Shown here piece after piece: positions 9,791 to 16,668 of a stretch of DNA of 64,000 nucleotides; within the stretch, counting starts at the first letter, position 1, and each line of letters begins with the position of its first letter. The notes below the pieces were generated by a model that worked only from the letters and a program-made list of their open reading frames with translations, did no database searches and was not told where the DNA came from. Source of the stretch: Microvirga sp. BSC39 (GTDB lineage Bacteria > Pseudomonadota > Alphaproteobacteria > Rhizobiales > Beijerinckiaceae); assembly GCF_000739015.1 (NCBI RefSeq), contig NZ_JPUG01000053.1, positions 1-64,000 on the forward strand, written 5' to 3'. The position numbers and the translations under genes are program-made.

Positions 9791-9807
9791 ATCCAAATAT
9801 TTTGGAT
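9791..9807. promoter_or_regulatory. ccrM: 17-bp palindrome in the ccrM upstream region
   Basis: ATCCAAA-TAT-TTTGGAT is perfectly symmetric around a 3-base centre and stands 79 bp upstream of the ccrM start codon, in the AT-rich 157-bp gap after rnhB. Its shape suits a dimeric repressor or activator. No known regulator of ccrM is matched to it here. Confidence 0.5.
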
Positions 9808-9849
9808 CGGCAAATCTTGCCTACGCTTTGAAAATATTGAGCTTTTTAG

Positions 9850-9863
9850 TTAATCAGCGTTAA
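9850..9863. promoter_or_regulatory. ccrM: CtrA-like TTAA-N6-TTAA site upstream of ccrM
   Basis: TTAATCAGCGTTAA has two TTAA half-sites with 6 bases between; the Caulobacter CtrA consensus uses 7. CtrA is known to activate ccrM in alphaproteobacteria. The site lies about 140 bp from the start codon, just past the rnhB stop. Non-consensus spacing keeps confidence low. Confidence 0.4.
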
Positions 9864-9869
9864 GGGAGG

Positions 9870-10511
9870 TTACAGGTCCAGTAACCCTTGGCGCAAGGGC
9901 GAGAAACTCATGCGATGAAACGGGCAGGGGCCCTCGCTCGCCACCGCCGTGAGATGCGCCCTGGTGCTGTAGCCCGCGTTGCTGGCAAAACCATAGGCGG
10001 GGTAAGCGTTCCCGAGCCGCGCCATCATGCGGTCGCGCACCACTTTCGCGACAATCGAGGCCGCGGCGATCGACGCGATGCTCGAATCACCCTTGATGAC
10101 CGCTTCCGTCGCGCAGGGAAGGCCGGGCGGATCGTTGCCGTCAACGAAGGCGATGTCCGGCGTGCAGGGGAGTGCGGCCAGCGCCCGGCACATGGCCAGC
10201 AACGAGGCCTGCCGGATGTTGATGGTGTCGATCTCCCGATGCGACACGGAGGCGATGCCCACCTGCGATGTGGCCAGGATCTCCGCAAACAGCGCCTCAC
10301 GCCTGGCTGCCGTGAGCGCCTTCGAATCGGCAAGGCCTTGAGGCACGTTGTCGAGATCGAGCACCACGGCCGCCGACACCACCGGACCTGCCAGCGGCCC
10401 GCGTCCGACCTCGTCAAGGCCGGCGATGCAGGTGTAGCCCTCGGCGCGGGCGGAGAACTCGCGGGCAAGGCCAAGGCCAGGGGATTTTGAGGGGCGAATC
10501 ACGGCGGTCAT
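9870..10511 (-). CDS. rnhB: Ribonuclease HII
   Basis: RNase HII cuts the RNA strand of RNA-DNA hybrids and removes single ribonucleotides from DNA. The 213-residue protein has the active-site motif GLDEVGRGPLAGPV at about residues 31-44 (Asp33, Glu34), DSKALT, and the later FVDGN strand with a catalytic aspartate. The open frame extends 36 codons further upstream, but that extension is read-through of the dispersed repeat at 10581-10663 (it would begin MKTWIPGTSPGM), so I start at the ATG ending at 10511, just before AVIRPSKSPG. It lies upstream of ccrM on the same strand, an order shared with Caulobacter. Confidence 0.95.
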   Translation of the reverse strand: MTAVIRPSKSPGLGLAREFSARAEGYTCIAGLDEVGRGPLAGPVVSAAVVLDLDNVPQGLADSKALTAARREALFAEILATSQVGIASVSHREIDTINIRQASLLAMCRALAALPCTPDIAFVDGNDPPGLPCATEAVIKGDSSIASIAAASIVAKVVRDRMMARLGNAYPAYGFASNAGYSTRAHLTAVASEGPCPFHRMSFSPLRQGLLDL

Positions 10512-10580
10512 GGGGGGATCAAAGCTGCCGGAGACAACATTGTCATCCGCACATGATGCCGCCGGTGTGAACACCCGCGC

Positions 10581-10663
10581 CGTCATCCCCGGACTTGTTC
10601 CGGGGATCCACGTCTTCAACCCGGCTCAAGACGTGGATGGCCGGGACGAGCCCGGCCATGACG
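10581..10663. repeat. Dispersed palindromic repeat, family A, copy 1
   Basis: Two hairpins face each other: GTCATCCCCGG...CCGGGGAT followed by CCACGTCTT, then AAGACGTGG followed by GGCCGGG...CCCGGCCATGAC. The whole unit is an imperfect inverted repeat between the radical SAM gene and rnhB. Other copies are at 21584, 30720, 42954, 53692 and, more diverged, 44801. Confidence 0.85.
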
Positions 10664-10671
10664 AAGGAGAC

Positions 10672-11853
10672 CTAGAATAGACTCAGCTGCCCCGTCTCCT
10701 TCGGCGGCACGTTGAACAGGTCCGTGCGCAGGCGCAGGTTGCGCTTGTTCAGCCCGAGGCGTTCGGCGGCGGTCTCGAAGCGGCGGCCGAGCATCCAGGC
10801 GTAGGGGCCGATCCCGGACTGGCGGGTGCTCCAGTTCGCATCGTAATCCTTGCCGCCGCGGGCCTCCTGCAGCAGCGTGAAGACGTGGTTGAGCTTGTCC
10901 GGGTAATGATCCACGAGCCAGTCGCGCATCAGGTCCTTGAGGTCGTGCGGCAGGCGCAGGAGCACGTAGCCGGCCTCCTGCGCGCCGGCTTCGGCACAGG
11001 CCTTCAGGATGGCCTCGATCTCGTGATCGTTGATGGCCGGAATGATCGGGGCGACCAGCACCGTCACGGGAATGCCGGCCTCCGTGAGCTTGCGGATGGT
11101 TTCCAGGCGCTTGGCCGGCGTGGCCGCGCGGGGCTCCATGCGGCGGGCGAGCTTCGGGTCGAGGGTGGTGACCGAGATCGCCACCTTGGCGAGCTGCCGT
11201 TCGGCCATGGGACCCAGGATATCGATGTCGCGGGTGACGAGGGCCGATTTCGTCACGATGGCGACGGGATGGTTCATCCGGCTCAGCACTTCGAGGACCG
11301 AGCGCGTGATGCGGAAGCGCCGCTCCACCGGCTGGTAGGGATCCGTGTTGGAGCCGAGCGCGATGGGGGTCGGCTGGTATTTCGAGCCCCGCAGCTCCTT
11401 CTCCAGAAGCTCCGCCGCATTGGGCTTGGCGAAGATCTTGGTCTCGAAATCTAGACCTGAGGACAGACCCTGATAGGCGTGGGTGGGCCGCGCGAAACAA
11501 TACGAGCAGCCGTGCTCGCAGCCGCGATAGGGGTTGATCGACTTCTCGAACAGGATGTCGGGCGAGTCGTTCTGGGTGATGATGGTGCGGGCCTTCTCGA
11601 CGATCACCTCGGTGGGCAGGGTCGGAAGCTCCTCGTCGATCTCCCAGCCGTCGTCGAAGGCCTCGCGTTGCGCCGGTTCATAGCGCCCCGACGGGTTGGC
11701 CGCGGCGCCGCGGCCGCGGCGACGATCCACCTCCACCCGGTAGGCCGGATCGTCCATGCGCCGCCGGGCGGCCTCGGCCGCCTCCAGGGGGGTGCGCTTC
11801 ACGGGCCTGGAACGGGCAGGATCATGGGCCTGATCCTTGGCGCGAGCTTTCAT
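10672..11853 (-). CDS. PA0069-family radical SAM protein
   Basis: A 393-residue radical SAM enzyme of the PA0069 / Rv2578c family, whose reaction is not established. The iron-sulfur motif is Cys112, Cys116 and Cys119 in YRGCEHGCSYCFARPTHAY, which fits CX3CX2C. The family marker GSNTDPYQPVERRFRITR follows, as do conserved SVTTLDPKLARRMEP and PIIPAINDHEIE. The N-terminal 80 residues are charged and variable. An upstream in-frame start exists, but the ATG ending at 11853 has GAGG before it and matches the family's length. It is followed by repeat A copy 1 and then rnhB on the same strand. Confidence 0.9.
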   Translation of the reverse strand: MKARAKDQAHDPARSRPVKRTPLEAAEAARRRMDDPAYRVEVDRRRGRGAAANPSGRYEPAQREAFDDGWEIDEELPTLPTEVIVEKARTIITQNDSPDILFEKSINPYRGCEHGCSYCFARPTHAYQGLSSGLDFETKIFAKPNAAELLEKELRGSKYQPTPIALGSNTDPYQPVERRFRITRSVLEVLSRMNHPVAIVTKSALVTRDIDILGPMAERQLAKVAISVTTLDPKLARRMEPRAATPAKRLETIRKLTEAGIPVTVLVAPIIPAINDHEIEAILKACAEAGAQEAGYVLLRLPHDLKDLMRDWLVDHYPDKLNHVFTLLQEARGGKDYDANWSTRQSGIGPYAWMLGRRFETAAERLGLNKRNLRLRTDLFNVPPKETGQLSLF

Positions 11854-11977
11854 GGCAGCCTCGGGCGAATCTGTTACCGGAAGCCGCAAGCTTAAGAACA
11901 AAGCATGAACAAAATCAAGCTGGGATCGACGGAAATGTTCGGGCGACGGACCGGCGGAGAAGGGCTATAGTGTTCAG

Positions 11978-12469
11978 ATGATTACCGTTCTCGTACGCGT
12001 GACCCACGGGCCCGAGGCTCTGGCCGCCACCTTGAGTGCCCTCGTTCCCGCCGTCGCAGCAGGCCTTGTCGGCGATGCCGTGATCCTGACGGACAGGCAG
12101 GAAGACACTTTGATGAAGGTGGCCGATGCCGCCGGCGCGACCGTGGTGGTGGCCGAGCGCGGCGCCTGGGCCGAGGGAGCGAAGGCAGCGCGGCGCGACT
12201 GGCTCCTATGCCTCGATGATGGTGACATCCCGCAGGAGGGCTGGATCCGGGTGCTCGACCGCTTCATAGCCCTGTCCAGGCCCGAACAGGGGCTTGCGCG
12301 GATGCGGCGTCGCCGCGCCGGCGTGGCGCGCGCTCTCACCAATCTGTTTGCGGATGTGAAGGTGCGCGCCGGCGATCTGGTTCACCGTCGCGTGCTGCTG
12401 AACGAGGTGAGGGCCCGCATGCCCGTGCGGCTCTCCGCCACCATCGAGCGCGATCCCGCCTTCGGCTGA
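11978..12469 (+). CDS. Small glycosyltransferase-like protein
   Basis: A 163-residue protein that looks like a shortened GT-A fold. It opens MITVLVRVTHGPEALAATLS, like the nucleotide-binding start of family 2 enzymes, and has LLCLDDGDIPQEGWIRVLDR at about residues 75-90, resembling the DxD metal site. The C-terminal half is too short for a full acceptor domain, so activity is doubtful. A TATAGT box lies 13 bases before the ATG and there is no clear ribosome site, so the message may be leaderless. The next gene begins 7 bp after its stop, suggesting a two-gene operon. Confidence 0.6.
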   Translation: MITVLVRVTHGPEALAATLSALVPAVAAGLVGDAVILTDRQEDTLMKVADAAGATVVVAERGAWAEGAKAARRDWLLCLDDGDIPQEGWIRVLDRFIALSRPEQGLARMRRRRAGVARALTNLFADVKVRAGDLVHRRVLLNEVRARMPVRLSATIERDPAFG

Positions 12470-12476
12470 GCCATCC

Positions 12477-13238
12477 ATGAACGACTCCCAACCCGCAAGC
12501 CTGTTCTGTCAGGATTCCGAACTCGGCTACGAGCGCAGCCGGACGCATTTCACCCCTGGCGAAGGGCTCGTCCTCGATGAGACCTATCGGCTCGCGCATC
12601 TGCCCCTCGTGGCACCGGATCATCCGCGTGTGATCAGGACGCGGGAAGGTTCGTCCTATGTGATGGGCCGGCATGAGCGGGTCTTTTCTCTGGTCCTGCC
12701 GATCTCCGGTGATCTCCTGTTCGGATCTCCGGCATATGGCGCGTTGACCGAAGCGCTGCGAGAGGCGCCCTTCGCCCGCAAGATCGCCTGGGATCTGCTC
12801 GACAGACGCAAGGACAAGCTGCATGCAACGATCTGCGGTTCGCTCTCGAGCGGAGAACCGCCTGTGCTGGATGAGCGGACGCGGCAGGAGCTGGCCGGCC
12901 TCGGGCCCATCCATGTGGAGCTGCGGGGATTATTTTCCGGCAGCCTCAATCGCGGAAGGCTTTATCTTCGCGCCTATCCTGAAATCCGTAAGGGCGGGAA
13001 CGTCTTCCGGCACATCCAGCGCGCTCTGGGCTGCCGCGAGACCGATCTCTACGTTGTCGGCCTCTACAACCTGATGGACGATCTCGATGCCGAGGAGACG
13101 GCGGCGCTCGCGTCCCTCATCGACCGTTGGTGGGATCGCACGATCCTGCAAGTCACCGTCGATCATCTCTGGCTCACGGGAGCATGCGATGACCTTGTTC
13201 TCGACTCCGTGATTGCGGACACCGTCCCGCTGACCTGA
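12477..13238 (+). CDS. Conserved-looking hypothetical protein, faint 2H-phosphoesterase resemblance
   Basis: I do not recognise this 253-residue protein. It is soluble, without signal peptide or membrane segment. It contains DKLHATICGSLS at about residue 120, matching the H-x-T motif of 2H phosphoesterases (LigT-like), and VDHLWLTGACDDLVLDS near residue 228, where a second such motif would be expected but has Trp in place of Thr or Ser. The stretches RGRLYLRAYPEIR and ETDLYVVGLYNLMDDLDAEE look structured and conserved. It follows the glycosyltransferase-like gene by 7 bp and converges on moaB. Function unknown; the 2H idea is weak. Confidence 0.7.
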   Translation: MNDSQPASLFCQDSELGYERSRTHFTPGEGLVLDETYRLAHLPLVAPDHPRVIRTREGSSYVMGRHERVFSLVLPISGDLLFGSPAYGALTEALREAPFARKIAWDLLDRRKDKLHATICGSLSSGEPPVLDERTRQELAGLGPIHVELRGLFSGSLNRGRLYLRAYPEIRKGGNVFRHIQRALGCRETDLYVVGLYNLMDDLDAEETAALASLIDRWWDRTILQVTVDHLWLTGACDDLVLDSVIADTVPLT

Positions 13239-13253
13239 TGCAGGAGGCCTCAT

Positions 13254-13808
13254 TCAGGCCTTGAGCTTGCCCCGCTTCAGGTGCTCGTCGAGGCGCGGCA
13301 TGATCTCGACGAAGTTGCACGGCCGGTGCCGGTAATCGAGCTGATTGGCAAGGATGCCGTCCCAGGCGTCCTTGCAGGCGCCGGGCGAGCCCGGCAGCAC
13401 GAACACGAAGGTCGTGCCGATCACGCCGGCGGTGGCTCGCGACTGGATCGTCGAAGTGCCGATCTTATCATAGGAGATGCGGTGAAAGAGGGCGGAGAAG
13501 CCTTCCATCCGCTTGTCGAACAGGGGTTCGATGGCCTCCGGGGTCACGTCGCGGCCGGTAAAGCCCGTGCCGCCCGTGGTGATGACCACATCGACCCTGG
13601 GATCTGCGGTCCAGCCCTGCACCTTGCCGCGGATCGCCTCCACGTCGTCCGTCACGATGGCGCGGTCGGCGAGCTTGTGTCCCGCTTTGGTCAGACGCTC
13701 GGCCAGCGTTGCGCCTGACTTGTCCTCCTCCAGCGAACGCGTGTCGGACACGGTCAGCACGGCGATGCTGAGAGGAACGAAGGGGAGGGTGTCGTCGATA
13801 CCGGGCAT
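13254..13808 (-). CDS. moaB: Molybdenum cofactor biosynthesis protein MoaB
   Basis: MoaB is a MogA-like protein that adenylylates molybdopterin or assists that step in molybdenum cofactor synthesis. The 184-residue sequence has the family fold: SIAVLTVSDTRSLEEDKSG at the start, then DVVITTGGTGFTGRDVTPEA (TTGGTG nucleotide loop), and FVLPGSPGACKDAWDG for the substrate site. The length suits MoaB. It is not beside other molybdenum cofactor genes here. The 16-bp gap to the convergent hypothetical gene holds nothing. Confidence 0.93.
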   Translation of the reverse strand: MPGIDDTLPFVPLSIAVLTVSDTRSLEEDKSGATLAERLTKAGHKLADRAIVTDDVEAIRGKVQGWTADPRVDVVITTGGTGFTGRDVTPEAIEPLFDKRMEGFSALFHRISYDKIGTSTIQSRATAGVIGTTFVFVLPGSPGACKDAWDGILANQLDYRHRPCNFVEIMPRLDEHLKRGKLKA

Positions 13809-13867
13809 GGGAGACTCTCAGAGGCACGGCTTTGATGTAGCGCAGAAAGCCAATCGCTTCCACAAAC

Positions 13868-13967
13868 GTCATCCCGGACGGCGAGAGCCGATCCGGGATC
13901 GCGAGCAGGATGAGGAATTGTTATCGTCATACGATCCCGGGTTCTGCTCCGCAGCCCCGGGATGACG
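13868..13967. repeat. Dispersed palindromic repeat, family B related, copy 6
   Basis: It begins GTCATCCCGGA and ends CCCCGGGATGAC, with internal GATCCGGGATCGCG and CGATCCCGGGTTC. It lies between the metallopeptidase gene and moaB. It shares the GTCATnCCGG ends of family B. Confidence 0.75.
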
Positions 13968-13981
13968 CCATCTCTTGCTGC

Positions 13982-14845
13982 TTAAAGCCGGCTCGCCCGG
14001 AACGTGTCGCAGGCCTGGACCTGTCCGGTCTTCAGTCCCGTGGTGAGCCAGCGCACGCGCTGCTCGGAGGAACCGTGGGTGAAGCTGTCGGGCACCACGC
14101 GGCCCTGTGACTGCTTCTGCAGCCGGTCGTCGCCGATGGCTTCCGCGGCCCGGATGGCTTCCTCGATGTCGCCCTGCTCGAGCGACTTCCAGCGCTGGTT
14201 GGAATGATGCGCCCACACGCCGGCGAGGCAGTCGGCCATCAGCTCGACGCGCACGGAGAGCTGGTTGCCTTCCGTTTTGCTGACCTGCTGCTGGCGTTCC
14301 TGCACGCGGGGCAGGATGCCGAGCACGTTCTCCACATGGTGCCCGACCTCATGGGCAAGCACATAGGCGTAAGCGAAGTCGCCGCCGGCACGGAAGCGGC
14401 TCTGCATCTCCTGGAAGAAGGACAGGTCGATGTAGACGGTCTGATCAAGCGGGCAGTAGAACGGTCCCATGGCCGATTGCGCGCCGCCGCAGCCGGAGCG
14501 GGTCTGGCCGGAGAAGAGCACCAGCTTCGGTTCCTGGTACTGGCGGTTGGCCTGCTGGGGCAGCACCGTTTTCCATACGTCTTCCGTGTTGCCAAGGACG
14601 GCAGAGACAAAACGGCCCATCTCGTCCTGCGGCGCGCCCTGTCGGCCCTGTTGCTGCTGGTAGCCGGAGCCGCCGCCCGTCATCATCTCGGCGCCGCCGA
14701 TCAGGATGCGCGGATCGATCCCGAGCGCCCAGCCCACAAGGCCGAGGATCACCATGGCGCCTATTCCGAGCCCTCCGCCGCCCGCCATGCCCATGCCACG
14801 ACGGTCTTCCACATTGGACGAGGTTCGAAAGTCTTGCCAGCGCAT
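13982..14845 (-). CDS. Neutral zinc metallopeptidase, YpfJ family
   Basis: A 287-residue membrane-anchored protein of the YpfJ (neutral zinc metallopeptidase) family. One membrane segment (about residues 26-42) follows a short cytoplasmic N-terminus, then a glycine- and glutamine-rich linker (54-72). The zinc motif HEVGHH is at 165-170, with the family stretch CGGAQSAMGPFYCP and YIDLSFFQEM before it and ELMADCLAGVWA after it (the third ligand region). Its substrate is not known in the family. The ATG ending at 14845 is the natural start before MRWQDFRTSSNVEDRRG, a conserved family opening. Confidence 0.92.
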   Translation of the reverse strand: MRWQDFRTSSNVEDRRGMGMAGGGGLGIGAMVILGLVGWALGIDPRILIGGAEMMTGGGSGYQQQQGRQGAPQDEMGRFVSAVLGNTEDVWKTVLPQQANRQYQEPKLVLFSGQTRSGCGGAQSAMGPFYCPLDQTVYIDLSFFQEMQSRFRAGGDFAYAYVLAHEVGHHVENVLGILPRVQERQQQVSKTEGNQLSVRVELMADCLAGVWAHHSNQRWKSLEQGDIEEAIRAAEAIGDDRLQKQSQGRVVPDSFTHGSSEQRVRWLTTGLKTGQVQACDTFRASRL

Positions 14846-14923
14846 GATTCACCTAAGAGCAGCGGTACGGGATGCCGCAGGAGCTTAAGGCGTAAGCATA
14901 TGAACCGGTTCCGAAAGGGCGCC

Positions 14924-15757
14924 TTACTCGCGCCCGTCCAGGGCCCTTCGCAGAGCCTGGAAATCGCGCCAGCCGAGGCGCTTCTGCAGGGGCTGGCGCA
15001 GGAGGTAAGCCGGGTGCAGGGTCGGCAGGGCTTTGATCTCGCGCCCGTCCTCGGTCTTGTACGTGAACCAGCGGCCCCGGGTGCGCAGGATCCCGTCCTT
15101 GACGCCGAGCAGGTTCTGGGCGGCGGGACCACCCAGGCAAAGCACGAATTCCGGACCCGCGAGCTCGATCTGCCGCGCGATGAACGGCTTGCAGATGGCG
15201 ATCTCCTGCGGCGTCGGCGTGCGGTTGCCCGGCGGACGCCAGGGGACGATGTTGGCCACATAGACCTGGGTGCGGTCGAGCCCGATGGTGGCGAGCATCC
15301 GGTCGAGCAGCTGGCCGGAGCGGCCCATGAAGGGCTTGCCGATCCGGTCCTCGTCAGCCCCGGGAGCCTCGCCCACCAGCATCACCCGGCCTTCCGGGTT
15401 GCCGTCAGCGAAAGCGAGGTTCTTGGCGGAAAACTTCAGGGCGCAGCCGTCGAAGCCCGCCAGAATCGCCTCGAGCTCCTCCAGCGACTGCGCGTGGCGG
15501 GCCTGCTCGCGGGCCATGCCGGCGACCTCCTCGGGTGCACTGGCGGCAGCCTTCGGCAGGGCACGGGGTGAAGGAGCGGACGGGGCAGGGCTGGACTTGG
15601 GCGCAGGGGACTTGGGAGCTTCCGCCTTAGGGGCTTCCGCCTTCGGTTCCGCGAAGCGGTTATGCGGCGTCTCGTCGAGCGCGAGATCGACTCCTGCCTC
15701 GACATGGAAGTCGAGCAGCGCCTGAAGAGCGTCGCGGTCGGAGGGGAGATCCTGCAT
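14924..15757 (-). CDS. Uracil-DNA glycosylase, family 4-like
   Basis: It removes uracil from DNA. The 277-residue protein has a proline-, alanine- and lysine-rich linker (residues 36-75), then the catalytic domain with GEAPGADEDRIGKPFMGRSG (129-148) and the C-terminal HPAYLLRQP motif. Family 4 enzymes normally bind a 4Fe-4S cluster through four cysteines, starting with CxxC. Here only the second of that pair is present (Cys105 in FDGCALK), and the position of the first is Phe102. Later cysteines are at CKPFIARQI and FVLCLGGPA. So the cluster may be absent or differently held. It lies upstream of ETF-QO, as in related genomes. Confidence 0.9.
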   Translation of the reverse strand: MQDLPSDRDALQALLDFHVEAGVDLALDETPHNRFAEPKAEAPKAEAPKSPAPKSSPAPSAPSPRALPKAAASAPEEVAGMAREQARHAQSLEELEAILAGFDGCALKFSAKNLAFADGNPEGRVMLVGEAPGADEDRIGKPFMGRSGQLLDRMLATIGLDRTQVYVANIVPWRPPGNRTPTPQEIAICKPFIARQIELAGPEFVLCLGGPAAQNLLGVKDGILRTRGRWFTYKTEDGREIKALPTLHPAYLLRQPLQKRLGWRDFQALRRALDGRE

Positions 15758-15827
15758 GATCCGTATGTAAGCATTCCAGGGGCTGTGGGCAACTCAAGCC
15801 CGCAAAGAACCCAATGAATCCTGAGCC

Positions 15828-16394
15828 CTAGGAGATCAGGTCGAAAAGGGTCGGGTTCTCGTCGCGTCTGGCGTCCTCGATGGCGAGGAGGCGGCGCTTG
15901 GTCGTGGCGCCGCCACTGGCCGAGAAGCCCCCGAGCTTGCCGTCCGCCGCGACAACCCGGTGGCATGGCACGATGACGGCAAACGGATTGCGTCCCAGGG
16001 ATTGGCCAATGGCCCGAGCGTTGTCGATGCCGAGGCGGGAGGCAACTTCACCGTAGGTCAGCACCCGGCCCGGTGGAATGCCGCGGGCAATTTCGTAGAC
16101 GCGGCGGTCGAACTCCGACACGGCGTCCATATCCAGGGGCACGGCTGAGAGATCGCGCGCTTCACCCTGGAGCAGAGCCGTCACATCGGCGATGACGCGC
16201 TGGATGTCCGCGGGTGGCGGAGCCTCGACAATCCCGGGAAAGCGCCTGGCGACGCGGCTGCAGGTCTTAAGGGCATCGTCTTCAGGCAACTGAAAGCCGA
16301 TCACGCCACGCTCATTCCAGGCAAGTCCGCAGAGACCGATGGCGGTTTCGAAAAGCGTGTAGAACGCCGTATGGGTGGACGGATCGGCCTGCAT
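15828..16394 (-). CDS. ogt: Methylated-DNA--protein-cysteine methyltransferase
   Basis: A suicide repair protein that moves the alkyl group from O6-alkylguanine to its own cysteine. The active site PCHRV is near residue 144 in PFAVIVPCHRVVAADGKLGG, preceded by the helix-turn-helix IPPGRVLTYGEVASRLG and followed by the KRRLLAIE helix. The N-terminal half is the family's RNase H-like domain. The start is uncertain: the ATG ending at 16394 gives a 188-residue protein of family length but its AAGGAG is too close, and another ATG ends at 16415. It lies near the uracil-DNA glycosylase on the same strand. Confidence 0.93.
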   Translation of the reverse strand: MQADPSTHTAFYTLFETAIGLCGLAWNERGVIGFQLPEDDALKTCSRVARRFPGIVEAPPPADIQRVIADVTALLQGEARDLSAVPLDMDAVSEFDRRVYEIARGIPPGRVLTYGEVASRLGIDNARAIGQSLGRNPFAVIVPCHRVVAADGKLGGFSASGGATTKRRLLAIEDARRDENPTLFDLIS

Positions 16395-16600
16395 GCTCCT
16401 TTGTAAACCTCCCATCCTCGTTGAACAACTCAGGATGGTGTTTTCCACCGCGGCGATGGCCATGCCTGATCGCGTTGCGGATTCCCGTCAAATCCTATGG
16501 CGATCATCGGATTTCAGCATAACCTTATGCGGAAAGAGAACTTTCAGCCTTGCCTCAATGAAGCTAGGACAATGTCTCGATTAGAACGACTTGAGAATTC

Positions 16601-16632
16601 GGACAGATTGTTCATATCTAAACCATCTGTCC
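16601..16632. promoter_or_regulatory. Inverted repeat upstream of ETF-QO
   Basis: GGACAGAT (16601-16608) and ATCTGTCC (16625-16632) are perfect 8-bp inverted copies separated by 16 bp, ending 36 bp before the ETF-QO start. They could be an operator or a leader hairpin. The rest of the 274-bp gap 16395-16668 is relatively AT-rich and holds no gene I can support. Confidence 0.45.
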
Positions 16633-16668
16633 CATCAGGTGTTGAAGCCGCGTATCAGGAGGAAGCCC

